Source: Haloarcula rubripromontorii
Lineage (GTDB): Archaea > Halobacteriota > Halobacteria > Halobacteriales > Haloarculaceae
Direction: 5' to 3'
NCBI RefSeq assembly: GCF_001280425.1
Contig: NZ_LIUF01000001.1
Span: 124,001 to 188,000 of the forward strand
Length of the DNA stretch: 64,000 nucleotides
Shown one piece after another: positions 1-8,573 of this stretch; position 1 is the stretch's first letter; each line of letters begins with the position of its first letter. The notes under the pieces were generated by a model. It was given only the letters and a program-made list of their open reading frames with translations, did no database searches and was not told the DNA's origin. A program made the position numbers and the translations under genes.

Positions 1-1
1 G

Positions 2-1153
2 GAGGTCGGGGGTCGCGTCCGGACGGCCCACGAGGACGGCTACACGTTCGACCGCGGGTTCCAGGTGATGTTCACTGCGTACCCTGCGGCCAAGCGTGAA
101 CTCGACATCGAGGCGCTCGCCCCGCGGACGTTCACGCCGGGCGCGACCATCGCCAGCCCGAACCACCGCTCGGTGCTGTCGGACCCGCTCCGCAACCCCA
201 CGGCCGCGCCACAGACGCTGCTCAACACCGACGTGCGCACGGCCGACAAGCTCAGGCTGTTCCGGCTCCAGCGCGAACTGGCCGGCGTCGAGCCGGTCGA
301 ACTGCTCTCTCGTGGCGGCCGGACCATCCGGGAGTACCTCGCCGACTACGGCTTCTCACAGCGGTTCGTCGAGCGGTTCGCCGCACCGTTCTACGGCGGT
401 ATCACCCTCGACCGCTCGCTGGGCACCGACAGCAGCATCTTCGAGTACACCTACAAGATGCTGAGCGAGGGCGAGATATTCGTCCCCGCCGACGGGATGC
501 AGGCGATGCCGCGCCAGCTCGCCGACCGCGCTCGCTCGGCGGGAGTGACCATCGAGACCGACGCGGCCGTCACAGACATGGAGATCCACGACGGCGAGAT
601 CACTGCCGAGGTGGGCACGGAGACGGTGACGGCCGAAAGCGCCGTCGTTGCGACGGACCCGCAGACAGCGGCTGAACTGACGGATATCGATGCGATTCCG
701 ACTGAGCCCGTCGGCTGTGTCACCCAGTACTTCGCGCTCCCGACGAACCGCGCCCCGACGACCGGGCAGCGCATCATCCTCAACGCGGCGGACGACCGGC
801 CAAACACCGTCGCGCCGCTGTCGGCTGTCGCCAGTGAGTACGCGCCCGCGGGAATGGAGCTATACAGCGCCACCTTCCTCGGAACCCCCGAAGCGAGCGA
901 CGAGGAACTGGCCGCCGAGGTTCGGGACGCACTTCAGTCGTGGTACCCGAGCGCGAGCTTCGAGGCGCTCGAACACCTCCGGACTGACCGAGTTCCGTTC
1001 TCACAGTTCGCCCAGCCACCGGGATACCGGGAATCGCTCCCGGACCCGACAGCGCCGGACGGGAACGCGGTCCTGGCTGGCGACTACACCCGCTGGTCGT
1101 CGATACAGGGCGCGCTGGAGAGCGGCAAGGTCGCCGCTGATCTGCTACGATAG
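2..1153 (+). CDS. FAD-dependent oxidoreductase, phytoene desaturase/protoporphyrinogen oxidase-like (5' truncated by window)
   Basis: The open frame runs off the left edge. The first visible residues read EVGGRVRTAHEDGYTFDRGF, which matches the segment just after the dinucleotide-binding GxGxxG motif in the flavin amine oxidase/phytoene desaturase superfamily. The C-terminus has the FAD-closing pattern GDYTRWSSIQGALESG. About 30-40 N-terminal residues are therefore missing; the GTG/ATG at 65-70 is internal and not a start. The likely role is FAD-dependent oxidation or desaturation of a hydrophobic substrate (carotenoid- or tetrapyrrole-like), but the substrate cannot be read from sequence. 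No operon partner is visible in the window. Confidence 0.85.
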   Translation, partial: EVGGRVRTAHEDGYTFDRGFQVMFTAYPAAKRELDIEALAPRTFTPGATIASPNHRSVLSDPLRNPTAAPQTLLNTDVRTADKLRLFRLQRELAGVEPVELLSRGGRTIREYLADYGFSQRFVERFAAPFYGGITLDRSLGTDSSIFEYTYKMLSEGEIFVPADGMQAMPRQLADRARSAGVTIETDAAVTDMEIHDGEITAEVGTETVTAESAVVATDPQTAAELTDIDAIPTEPVGCVTQYFALPTNRAPTTGQRIILNAADDRPNTVAPLSAVASEYAPAGMELYSATFLGTPEASDEELAAEVRDALQSWYPSASFEALEHLRTDRVPFSQFAQPPGYRESLPDPTAPDGNAVLAGDYTRWSSIQGALESGKVAADLLR

Positions 1154-1188
1154 TAGAACTGCTGAGACAACTCCGAAGCGACGGCGGT

Positions 1189-1344
1189 CTATGCGGCTGG
1201 ACCGCCGCTATTCGTGTTTCCCTCGTGGTCGGGCCCCTCCCCTTCGAGGACTTCAGAGACGTACTTTATTGTCGCGAAGTACAGCAGCAGTAGCGAAAGC
1301 AGCGTAATCGCGATGAGACCCAGCGCGATTTCTGTCTGAACCAT
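1189..1344 (-). CDS. small single-span membrane protein, 51 aa
   Basis: The ATG at 1344 opens a 51-residue protein with one strong transmembrane segment (about residues 6-24, IALGLIAITLLSLLLLYFAT) and a hydrophilic acidic tail. A longer in-frame extension to 1500 has non-haloarchaeal composition and overlaps the phosphoesterase, so it was rejected. A TATA-like AGTATTT on the minus strand near 1372 lies about 27 bp before the ATG, which fits a leaderless transcript. The family is not recognised and function is unknown. Confidence 0.7.
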   Translation of the reverse strand: MVQTEIALGLIAITLLSLLLLYFATIKYVSEVLEGEGPDHEGNTNSGGPAA

Positions 1345-1381
1345 ATTCCAGCGTCCACCGTCGCGGCTCAAATACTTACCG

Positions 1382-2062
1382 TTATAGCATGCGGCGGAAC
1401 TCCCCCAGCGGCGGGAACGATAGGGTCTCGCGGCCGCTCTCGTCCCAGACCACCGGCTCCAGCCGGTCGGCGTCGGTGACCAGCGGGGACTGGAAGTCAC
1501 CGGCGCGCATCTCGTTGACCTCGACGCCGGCGTTCAGCCTGTTGAACGACGGGAGCATCACGACATCGCTGCCGCGGTACTGACCGCTCCCGACAAGGTA
1601 GCAGGGCTGGCGTTGCCCCTCAATGCTGATCGTGGGGTGGTCATGTCCGACGACGTAGCGGTCGGCGTCGGCTTCGGGGGCCTCGTGGCCGTGGCAGACG
1701 ACGGTGTCGCCGACCCGGTACTCCGGCTCGGTCGGCCCGTCCCACACGCTGTCGAGCATCGTGTCGTGGTTGCCCGGCGTCACGAGCAGGCGCGCACCGG
1801 CCGTCCGGCAGGCCTCCCTGAGGCCGGCGACGGTACTCTCGACCGACCGGGGAACGGTCTGGAACGAGTGGAGGAGGTCACCGGCGATAACGACCTCCGC
1901 TGGCTTGTGGCGCTCGACGAGCGACTGGAACCGCTGGAGCATGTCCGAGCCGGATCCGACCGGGAGTTCGAGGTTTCCGCCGGTGCCCCGGCCGACGTGG
2001 AGGTCCGCGACGACGAGCGTCTCCCCGAACAGGAGCGCACGGTCGTCATAGCTGGCTGTCAT
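1382..2062 (-). CDS. ICC-like metallophosphoesterase (COG1407 type)
   Basis: This 226-residue protein carries the calcineurin-like metallophosphatase motifs in order: VVADLHVG (DxH), VVIAGDLLHS (GDxxH), VTPGNHD (GNHD), VCHGHEA and VVGHDHP (GHxH). These place two metal ions for phosphodiester or phosphomonoester hydrolysis. Archaeal members of this cytoplasmic family have no settled physiological substrate. The ATG at 2062 is chosen because the motif-bearing domain starts there and a minus-strand TATA-like AATATAAC sits about 28 bp upstream. It is divergent from the regulator at 2189, sharing a short intergenic region. Confidence 0.88.
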   Translation of the reverse strand: MTASYDDRALLFGETLVVADLHVGRGTGGNLELPVGSGSDMLQRFQSLVERHKPAEVVIAGDLLHSFQTVPRSVESTVAGLREACRTAGARLLVTPGNHDTMLDSVWDGPTEPEYRVGDTVVCHGHEAPEADADRYVVGHDHPTISIEGQRQPCYLVGSGQYRGSDVVMLPSFNRLNAGVEVNEMRAGDFQSPLVTDADRLEPVVWDESGRETLSFPPLGEFRRML

Positions 2063-2188
2063 CGCCGTGGAGTCGGCGCTGCCGACGGTTATATTGTCGG
2101 TCACGCGAACGCTCGGCGCGGGGCTGCCCGCGTATCTGGGCCTGACAGTGTCGGTGGTATTTTTACCCGCGACTCCCGTGACTCCTGT

Positions 2189-2956
2189 ATGGTCGACGTC
2201 CTGGAGAACAAGCGGGCCGCGACGCGGTTTCGGGTCCTCGTGGAAATCGCCGAGCGCCAGCCCGCAGTGAGTCAGGGCGAAATCGCCGATGCCGTCGGCG
2301 TGACGAGCCAGGCCGTCAGCGAGTACATCCGCGAACTCGTCGACGACGGCCTCGTTGAGAAAGAGGGGCGGTCCCGCTACCGGGTCACCAAGGAGGGCGT
2401 CGACTGGGTGTTCCAGTCTGCGACCGATGTCCGACGGTTCGCCGACCACGTCACCGACGACGTACTCGGGAGCGTGCAGGAGGACGCTGCCATCGCCACG
2501 GCGGATCTGAAAGAAGGAGAGACGGTGACACTCTCGCTGTCGGACGGGCTGTTGCACGCCCATCCCGGCGGCGGCGACGCGACAGGCGTGACAACGACGA
2601 GCGCCGCGGAGGGCGAAGTCGTCGGTGTCACCGGCTTCGAGGGCGTCATCGACCTCGACCCCGGCCACGTCAGCGTCATTCAGGTCCCGCCGGTCCGGAC
2701 GGGGCCAGTCGAGAACATCGACGAGATCGCCACAGCCTGTGCAGATGTTCCCATCGTCACCGCAGCGGGCGTCGAGTCCGTCGTTGCGCTCCGCGATGCC
2801 GACATCGAACCGACGACACATTTCGCGGCTGGCGAGGTGGCCGCTGCGGCCGCATCGCGGGGACTCGATGCCGTGGTCGTCGCGACACAGGACACCGTGG
2901 GGCGTGTGACCGACGCCCTTCGCGATGCGAGCGTCGACTACGACGTGACGCAGTGA
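2189..2956 (+). CDS. winged-helix transcriptional regulator with C-terminal sensor-like domain
   Basis: The 255-residue protein begins with a MarR-like winged helix: residues about 8-65 contain the helix-turn-helix QGEIADAVGVTSQAVSEYIR, followed by the wing. Residues about 95-255 form an alpha/beta domain of unknown function, conserved in archaea as far as I recall. The ATG at 2189 is supported by TATTTTTACC about 27 bp upstream, the spacing of a leaderless haloarchaeal promoter. Divergence from the phosphoesterase suggests shared or autoregulated promoters. The effector is unknown. Confidence 0.82.
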   Translation: MVDVLENKRAATRFRVLVEIAERQPAVSQGEIADAVGVTSQAVSEYIRELVDDGLVEKEGRSRYRVTKEGVDWVFQSATDVRRFADHVTDDVLGSVQEDAAIATADLKEGETVTLSLSDGLLHAHPGGGDATGVTTTSAAEGEVVGVTGFEGVIDLDPGHVSVIQVPPVRTGPVENIDEIATACADVPIVTAAGVESVVALRDADIEPTTHFAAGEVAAAAASRGLDAVVVATQDTVGRVTDALRDASVDYDVTQ

Positions 2957-3002
2957 CTCACGAGTAGCGGGACTTTTCTGGTCGGCTGCCGTCGGGACAG
3001 CC

Positions 3003-3158
3003 ATGAGCGATCACGAAATCCATGCTGCTGTCGAGGCGTTCCTGAACGAAGCCGACGACGCCTACGGGGAGTACGAGCAAGGATACACCGACGCTGATGC
3101 GACGCTCCGCCGGCTTGAAACGGCCATCGAGGAACTGCGGACGACGGCCGAAGAGTAG
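3003..3158 (+). CDS. small acidic protein, 51 aa
   Basis: A 51-codon frame, ATG at 3003 to TAG at 3156, encodes a highly acidic, helix-prone polypeptide (MSDHEIHAAVEAFLNEADDA at the start, ending in an AIEELRTTAEE helix). Composition is typical of small cytoplasmic haloarchaeal proteins, with no Cys and no membrane segment. It lies between the wHTH gene and the thiolase on the same strand. The family is not recognised. Coding is judged from amino-acid composition and fit between flanking genes. Confidence 0.6.
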   Translation: MSDHEIHAAVEAFLNEADDAYGEYEQGYTDADATLRRLETAIEELRTTAEE

Positions 3159-3213
3159 GAGGCCGTCCATCGTCGGGCGAACAGTATTGTAGGCTCAGAT
3201 TCATGTAGCCCGT

Positions 3214-4377
3214 ATGACGGATGTGGTTCTGGTAGACGGCGCACGCACCGCACACGGTGAACTGCTGGGAGGCCTCGCAGAACGAAGCGCGATAGCGCTG
3301 GGTACGGCAGCCGTCGAGGGACTGCTTGACCGAACCGCCATTGATAAAGACAGTGTCGACTGGGTCGGCCTCGGAAACGCGGTACAGGCGGGCGTCGGCC
3401 AAGTTCCGGCCAGACAAGTCGTCGTCGAGTCGCCGCTCCCTGACGATGTCGCCGCCACGACGCTCAACGAGGCATCGGGGTCCGGGTTGCGGGCGATCAC
3501 GACCGCCGCCGACCGTATCGAGGCCGGTCGGGCGTCGGTGTGTTTCGCCGGCGGTATGGAGTCGATGTCGAACGCGCCGTATCTCGTTCCGGATATGCGC
3601 GGCGGTCGCCGACACGGGAACAGCGAACTCGTCGACGCGATGATCTGGGACTCGCTGTGGGACAAACACTACGACGCGCACATGGGCACGCTGACGGAGG
3701 CCCTCGCCGCAGAGCACGACATCAGTCGCGAGGCTCAAGACGAGTACGCTCGGCGGAGCAACCACCGTGCCGGTGAGGCCATCCAGTCCGGGACGTTCAC
3801 CGAAGAACTCGTCCCCGTGGAAACAGCGGATGGCCTCGTGACAGAGGACGAAGGGCCGCGGCCCGACACGACGCTGGATCGGCTGGCGGCGCTTCCACCG
3901 GCGTTTTCGGACGGAGGCACGATCACCGCCGGCAACGCCTCGAAGCTCTCGGACGGAGCGGGTGCAGTGGTGCTGGCCGACGCCGAGACGGTCGATCGCG
4001 AAGGGCTGGGACCGATGGCCCACGTCGAAGATTACGCGGTTGCCTACCGTGACCCGTCGGAATTCTCTATCGCCGTCCGCGACGTTGTCGAAAAACTGCT
4101 TGAGCGCAACGACCTCGCCGTCGCCGACGTGGACCACTTCGAACTCAACGAGGCGTTTGCTGCGCAGATGGTGTACGTCGCCGACGAACTCGACATCCCC
4201 GCCGAGAAACACAACCCGCTCGGCGGCGCAGTGGCGCTCGGGCACCCCATCGGAGCCAGCGGCGGCATCCTCATGACCACGATGCTGTATGCGATGGAAC
4301 GAGCGGACCACCATCGCGGCATCGTGGGGATGAGCGTCGGCGGTGGCGGCGCGATTGCGATGTCTGTGGTCCGATAG
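3214..4377 (+). CDS. thiolase-family acyl-CoA acyltransferase with Ser at both catalytic Cys positions
   Basis: This 387-residue protein has a full thiolase fold signature: an N-terminal VVLVDGARTAHG, the active-site loop, ELNEAFAAQM (about 310), GHPIGASGG (His344) and the C-terminal GMSVGGGGAIAM. Canonical thiolases use Cys in NxxCGSG and in CxGGG. Here the first reads NEASGSG (Ser88) and the second MSVGGGG (Ser374), while His344 is kept. Haloarchaeal beta-ketothiolases with a Ser nucleophile have been reported, so activity is possible. A role in beta-oxidation or polyhydroxyalkanoate precursor supply is an inference. No DUF35/OB-fold partner gene is adjacent. Confidence 0.88.
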   Translation: MTDVVLVDGARTAHGELLGGLAERSAIALGTAAVEGLLDRTAIDKDSVDWVGLGNAVQAGVGQVPARQVVVESPLPDDVAATTLNEASGSGLRAITTAADRIEAGRASVCFAGGMESMSNAPYLVPDMRGGRRHGNSELVDAMIWDSLWDKHYDAHMGTLTEALAAEHDISREAQDEYARRSNHRAGEAIQSGTFTEELVPVETADGLVTEDEGPRPDTTLDRLAALPPAFSDGGTITAGNASKLSDGAGAVVLADAETVDREGLGPMAHVEDYAVAYRDPSEFSIAVRDVVEKLLERNDLAVADVDHFELNEAFAAQMVYVADELDIPAEKHNPLGGAVALGHPIGASGGILMTTMLYAMERADHHRGIVGMSVGGGGAIAMSVVR

Positions 4378-4427
4378 GATCCGCCAGCGACGAGGCGAGT
4401 GAGCGTCGGCGGTGGCGGCGCGATTGC
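4331..4427 (+). repeat. 28-bp direct repeat spanning thiolase 3' end
   Basis: Bases 4331-4358, which encode the thiolase MSVGGGGAIA loop, are repeated exactly at 4400-4427, an offset of 69 bp (in phase). The second copy lies after the thiolase stop codon (4375-4377) and stays open in frame to about 4552. This looks like a partial duplication of the gene's end, with the current stop falling between the copies. Confidence 0.8.
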
Positions 4428-4524
4428 CACAGCAAAACCGGCGCGAAACCCCGGTGAACTGAAAGCCGAAGGGCAAGCGGACACTACGCACGAAACCAGT
4501 CGAAACGAGAGAATAGCAGCTGGA

Positions 4525-6357
4525 TTACGAGCTTGTGTTTCCGATTTCCTCCAGTGAGAGTGTGTAGTCTCCGCGTCCGCTGTAGACATACACGAGTATG
4601 CCTATTTCGCTGACCTGCGAGAAGTCGTCGATGATTATCTGTTCGTTGCTGTCCTGCGTGTAGGACGCGCGGTCGTAGTCGTTCGGCGTGGGTATGCGAC
4701 CGTCGAAGGAGACATAGAGGTCGAAGTCAGCATCAGACGGGCCATCGAGGCTGAGGATCAACTGCAGAGGCGAGTCCGTCTCCAGGGCGTACGTGTACGT
4801 ATCATAGTCAAGCATCCCACTGAGTGAGCCGGACGACTCAGTGGTGATACGGTCTTTTGCTTCAGAAGAGACAGAGACGTTGACTGAGGTAGTTGCCTCG
4901 GCACCGTCATTATCTGTCACAGTGACGGTAACGGTGTAGTCGCCAGTGTCGGTGTACGTGTGGCTGACCTCTGCTGCGTCCGAACCCGTAACGGGGTCTG
5001 AGCCGTCGCCGAACTCCCAGCGGTAGTTCGTTATCGAGCCGTCGGGATCACGGGAGCCGCTGGCATCGAAGATAATCTCTCTGTTGACAGTGACAGTTCG
5101 TGAGTCGTCGTTGAGCGTCACGATTGGCGGTTCGTTTTTCGATCCGCCGCCGGCGGTGACGAAGTTGTATGCATCCGCAAGGCCGACACCGACGAACTTG
5201 CTGTCCTCACTCAATGGCTGGGCAGTGTCGAGAAGGTTCTGTCGGGTCTGGCTGACGGGCCAATCGTGTCTGTCGAGTCCGAGCGCCGCAACGCCGGCGA
5301 CAGCAGGACACGCCATTGAGGTTCCGGGGAACTGCGCGTAGTCCCCTCCGGGAACGGATGAGAGGACGTCATTGCCCGGAGCCGCGATGTCGACCTTCTC
5401 ACCGTAGTTCGAGAACTCGGTCGGACTCTTGTTCTGATCGACGGCACCGACGGCGACGCATTCTTCGTAGGCTGCTGGGTACGACACGTCCTGCTGGCTT
5501 GGAGGGTCACCGTCCTTGTGGTTACCGGCTGCACAGATGAGGAGGACACCCTGATTCCATGCGTACGAAACAGCGTTTTTCATCGTCTGGTTGTAGCCGC
5601 CGCCACCGAGTGACATATTGATAATGTCCGCCCCCTGATCAGTCGCCCACTCGACAGCGTTAGCGATATCGGCGGTTCGGCCCCCGTTCGGACCGAGTGC
5701 ACGACAACTCAGGAGCCGTGAGTTACTGACACCTGCGATACCGGTTTCGTCGTTCGTTTCGCCGGCAGCGATGCCGGAGACGTGTGTCCCATGCTGAGCG
5801 GATTGCGGTGCGGGGTCGCTGTCGTTGTCGACGAAGTCCCGTCCCTTCTGGCTCCCGAACTGCCCGTCAAGATCGGGATGGGTGTAATCTGTCCCAGTGT
5901 CTATGACAGCGATGGTGACGTCTTTGCTACCGAAGGTAACATCCCAGGCTTTCGGGGCGTTGACCAGTTGTGGCGCGTACTGGCTGTCGAACTTCGGGTC
6001 ATTCGGAACCGTGGCGATCGGCTCGCGAACGTGATTGAATTCCGTGTATTTGACTCCGTCAATCGCTTCGACCGTCGGAAGGAGTTCCTCCTTGAATTCC
6101 TGAGGGACTGCTGAACGAAGGTACGAAAGTGACTCGTTCACGTCAATAATATCAAGCTGTTCAAGGTCGGATCGCTCCTTTATTTTGTTATGAACATCTG
6201 ATGCGTTTTTATCATTTGATACACCGATCAGATATTCTTCTGTGTCAGTTTTTTGTGATGCACTGGCTTCTCCACCGAAAGCTGCGACCGTTACGGCGGA
6301 ACCGAGCATCTTGATGACTGATCTTCTGGACGGTTTCGGCAGAGTATGTCGGGACAT
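4525..6357 (-). CDS. Tat-exported subtilisin-like serine protease (halolysin type) with PKD and PPC-like domains
   Basis: This 610-residue preproprotein starts with a Tat signal (RRSVIKMLGSAV, residues 11-22). An inhibitor-I9-like propeptide follows (about 40-115), then an S8 catalytic domain with triad Asp153 (VIDTGTDYTHPD), His189 (HGTHVSG), oxyanion Asn279 (AAGN) and Ser347 (GTSMACP). After a linker come a PKD domain (about 415-495, WEFGDGS) and a C-terminal beta domain resembling pre-peptidase C-terminal modules (about 500-605). Halolysins are folded and exported by Tat and act outside the cell on proteins in brine. The gene has its own AT-rich promoter. It is convergent with the thiolase. 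Confidence 0.95.
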   Translation of the reverse strand: MSRHTLPKPSRRSVIKMLGSAVTVAAFGGEASASQKTDTEEYLIGVSNDKNASDVHNKIKERSDLEQLDIIDVNESLSYLRSAVPQEFKEELLPTVEAIDGVKYTEFNHVREPIATVPNDPKFDSQYAPQLVNAPKAWDVTFGSKDVTIAVIDTGTDYTHPDLDGQFGSQKGRDFVDNDSDPAPQSAQHGTHVSGIAAGETNDETGIAGVSNSRLLSCRALGPNGGRTADIANAVEWATDQGADIINMSLGGGGYNQTMKNAVSYAWNQGVLLICAAGNHKDGDPPSQQDVSYPAAYEECVAVGAVDQNKSPTEFSNYGEKVDIAAPGNDVLSSVPGGDYAQFPGTSMACPAVAGVAALGLDRHDWPVSQTRQNLLDTAQPLSEDSKFVGVGLADAYNFVTAGGGSKNEPPIVTLNDDSRTVTVNREIIFDASGSRDPDGSITNYRWEFGDGSDPVTGSDAAEVSHTYTDTGDYTVTVTVTDNDGAEATTSVNVSVSSEAKDRITTESSGSLSGMLDYDTYTYALETDSPLQLILSLDGPSDADFDLYVSFDGRIPTPNDYDRASYTQDSNEQIIIDDFSQVSEIGILVYVYSGRGDYTLSLEEIGNTSS

Positions 6358-6384
6358 CCGACTCCCACTAAATATGGGTAGGTT

Positions 6385-6391
6385 ATAAAAC
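6385..6391 (-). promoter_or_regulatory. TATA box of the halolysin gene
   Basis: On the minus strand TATATTA lies about 27-31 bp before the ATG at 6357, the spacing expected for a leaderless transcript. The whole 6358-6520 interval is strikingly AT-rich compared with the rest of the window. Confidence 0.5.
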
Positions 6392-6492
6392 TAATATATA
6401 ATTCATCATGCAGCCCGATATGTAATAAATAAAGTCACATAAACTGCATTATGTTTACGCGTCAATTTTGATATCTGATATATAATGGAATA

Positions 6493-6500
6493 GTTATAAA
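6493..6500 (+). promoter_or_regulatory. TATA box upstream of aminotransferase
   Basis: GTTATAAA at 6493-6500 is a strong archaeal TATA element. A transcription start about 26 bp downstream would fall near 6522, just before a GTG at 6525 and about 87 bp before the preferred ATG at 6609. The start of the downstream gene is therefore uncertain. Confidence 0.5.
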
Positions 6501-6608
6501 CATAAAAGCTGTTTACTTTGGTCGGTGGATACAGCAGAACAGACGGTGGATGCTATTGCTACCGAAGCACAAGGAAGAATTATCGGGCCGGCCGCCCCGA
6601 AACAGAGT

Positions 6609-7730
6609 ATGACCGAATTCTCCCGGCGGGTAGAGCAGGTATCGATTTCGGGCATCCGCGAAGTGTTCGAGGCGGCCGGCGAAGACGCCATCAACCTCGG
6701 CCTCGGCCAGCCGGATTTTCCGACGCCGGAGCACGCCCGGCAAGCGGCCGTCGAGGCAATTCAGGCTGGGGAAGTCGACGCCTACACGTCGAACAAGGGG
6801 ACCGAGGAACTCCGGGAGGCCATCGCCGCCAAACACGCCCGGGACAACGACCTCGACGTCGACCCCGGGGACATCATTGCCACGTCGGGCGGGAGCGAGG
6901 CGCTGCATATCGCGCTGGAGGCCCATGTTGATGCAGGAGAGGAAGTCATCTTCCCGGACCCCGGATTCGTCTCCTACGACGCCCTGACCCATCTGGCCGG
7001 CGGGACGCCGCGGCCGGTCCCGCTGCGTGAGGACCTCACGATGGCCCCCGAGACGGTCGAAGAGGCCATCACCGAGGACACGGCGGCGTTCGTCGTGAAC
7101 TCGCCGGCGAACCCGACTGGCGCAGTGCAGTCCCCCGAGGACATGCGGGAGTTCGCCCGTATCGCCGACGAACACGACGTGCTGTGTATCTCCGACGAGG
7201 TGTACGAACACCAGGTGTTCGAAGGCGAGCACCGCTCGCCGGCGGAATTCAGCGAGACTGAGAACGTCGTCGTCGTCAACGCCTGCTCGAAGGCGTACTC
7301 GATGACGGGCTGGCGGCTCGGCTGGGTCACCGGCTCCACCGACCGCATCGAGCGGATGCTACGGGTCCACCAGTACGCACAGGCCTGTGCGTCGGCCCCG
7401 GCCCAGTACGCCGCCGAGGCGGCGCTGACAGGGCCACAGGACCCCGTCGCGGAGATGCGCGACGCGTTCGAGGAGCGACGGGACGTGCTGCTCGACGGCC
7501 TCGAAGAGATGGGACTCGACTGTCCGACGCCGAAGGGCGCGTTCTACGCGATGCCGAAGGTCCCCGACGGCTGGGTCGACGAGGTCATCGACCGCGGCGT
7601 CGTCGTCGTCCCCGGCGACGCCTTCGGCGAACACGGCGCGGGCTACGCCCGCATCTCCTACGCGACGGACATGGAGACGCTGAAAGAGGCCATCGACATC
7701 ATGGCCGACGCGACAGCAGCGGTCCGCTGA
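6609..7730 (+). CDS. class I/II pyridoxal-phosphate aminotransferase
   Basis: This 373-residue fold-type I aminotransferase shows the substrate-binding GLGQPDFPTP near residue 30, a TSGGSEAL phosphate-binding turn, NSPANPTGA, DEVYEHQVF and the PLP-lysine motif SKAYSMTGWRLGW, ending in an Arg-containing YARISYA. It transfers the amino group of aspartate- or aromatic-type amino acids to 2-oxoglutarate; exact specificity is not evident. ATG 6609 begins the conserved MTEFSRRV start. A GTG at 6525 would add 28 poorly conserved residues but sits at leaderless distance from the TATA box at 6493, so it remains a real alternative. Confidence 0.9.
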   Translation: MTEFSRRVEQVSISGIREVFEAAGEDAINLGLGQPDFPTPEHARQAAVEAIQAGEVDAYTSNKGTEELREAIAAKHARDNDLDVDPGDIIATSGGSEALHIALEAHVDAGEEVIFPDPGFVSYDALTHLAGGTPRPVPLREDLTMAPETVEEAITEDTAAFVVNSPANPTGAVQSPEDMREFARIADEHDVLCISDEVYEHQVFEGEHRSPAEFSETENVVVVNACSKAYSMTGWRLGWVTGSTDRIERMLRVHQYAQACASAPAQYAAEAALTGPQDPVAEMRDAFEERRDVLLDGLEEMGLDCPTPKGAFYAMPKVPDGWVDEVIDRGVVVVPGDAFGEHGAGYARISYATDMETLKEAIDIMADATAAVR

Positions 7731-7934
7731 GCGGGTGGTCACTGGCGGCACCTAGTGCGCAGTCGCCCCGAAATTGGAACAGTCTCGGAAGAGAGTGCGA
7801 AGAAACGCTTTATCCGCCGCCCGTTTTGACTCCGGTATCCCATCGTGGCATATGTATCCGAGTCCAGCGGGCTGTTCGACGGGGAGAGACAAAACTATAC
7901 GACGGGCAGACGCAGGTCCCGGGAGGACAGTGGG

Positions 7935-8213
7935 ATGGAGAAAGCGCTCTGGTACCTGCTGACGGCGACGCGCGGCGGCGCCAACCGGGCGCGTATCATC
8001 GACGCTCTCTCGGACCGACCGATGAACGCCAACGAACTCGCCGACGAACTCGACGTGGGCTACAAGACGATCAGACATCACATGGAACAGCTAGAGGACC
8101 ACGACGTGGTCGAATCCGGCGACGAGGAGTACGCCAAACTCTACTTCCTGACCGACCGGTTCGACAACTACCGCGATACCTTCGAGGAGATCGTGGAGAA
8201 AATGGACGAATGA
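7935..8213 (+). CDS. ArsR-like winged-helix regulator
   Basis: This 92-residue protein is essentially one winged helix: ARIIDALSDRPMNANELADELDVGYKTIRHHMEQLEDHDVV, followed by a wing ending YAKLYFLTDRF. ATG 7935 is preferred because the fold begins at MEKALWYLL. A GTG at 7845 adds 30 non-conserved residues but lies downstream of a CTTTATCC TATA-like element near 7810, so it cannot be excluded. The gene is followed within 50 bp by a small membrane protein on the same strand, a pairing common in haloarchaea, which suggests the two form a regulator-membrane protein unit. Confidence 0.85.
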   Translation: MEKALWYLLTATRGGANRARIIDALSDRPMNANELADELDVGYKTIRHHMEQLEDHDVVESGDEEYAKLYFLTDRFDNYRDTFEEIVEKMDE

Positions 8214-8262
8214 GAGAACAAATCACCAGGGCCGCGACCGGCAGGCATGCGAGGTGGCGCTG

Positions 8263-8559
8263 ATGGCGATGGGACCGCTCATCACTGCCGCGGCGGCGCT
8301 AGCGGGGCTCAACGTCCTGTTACTACTGCCGCTGCTGGGTGTCTGGGTCCGAAACTACGCGACGTTCCGGACGGGACTCGTCGCCGGCCTCATCGCCTTC
8401 GCCGTCGCCATGCTCGCCGAGAACGCCATCGCCGTCTACTTCTTTTTCTCGATGCAGAGCTTCTACGCCGGCGACCCACACGTCCAGCAAGCCGTACTGG
8501 TCCTGCGCTCGCTGCAGTTTATCGCCATCGCCGGACTGAGCTACACGACGCTCCGGTGA
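8263..8559 (+). CDS. small integral membrane protein, three spans
   Basis: A 98-residue hydrophobic protein with predicted membrane spans at about 5-25, 35-60 and 75-95. ATG 8263 is preferred over the in-frame GTG 8254. It follows the wHTH gene by 49 bp and is probably co-transcribed with it. Similar small membrane proteins next to ArsR-like genes are frequent in haloarchaea. No catalytic motif is visible and the function is unknown. Confidence 0.75.
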   Translation: MAMGPLITAAAALAGLNVLLLLPLLGVWVRNYATFRTGLVAGLIAFAVAMLAENAIAVYFFFSMQSFYAGDPHVQQAVLVLRSLQFIAIAGLSYTTLR

Positions 8560-8573
8560 CCTGCGGGTCGCAG

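Noticed and set aside
1345..1500. N-terminal extension of the small membrane protein
   Set aside because: The extra 52 residues are Arg/Ser/Trp-rich and overlap the phosphoesterase, so the ATG at 1344 was chosen.
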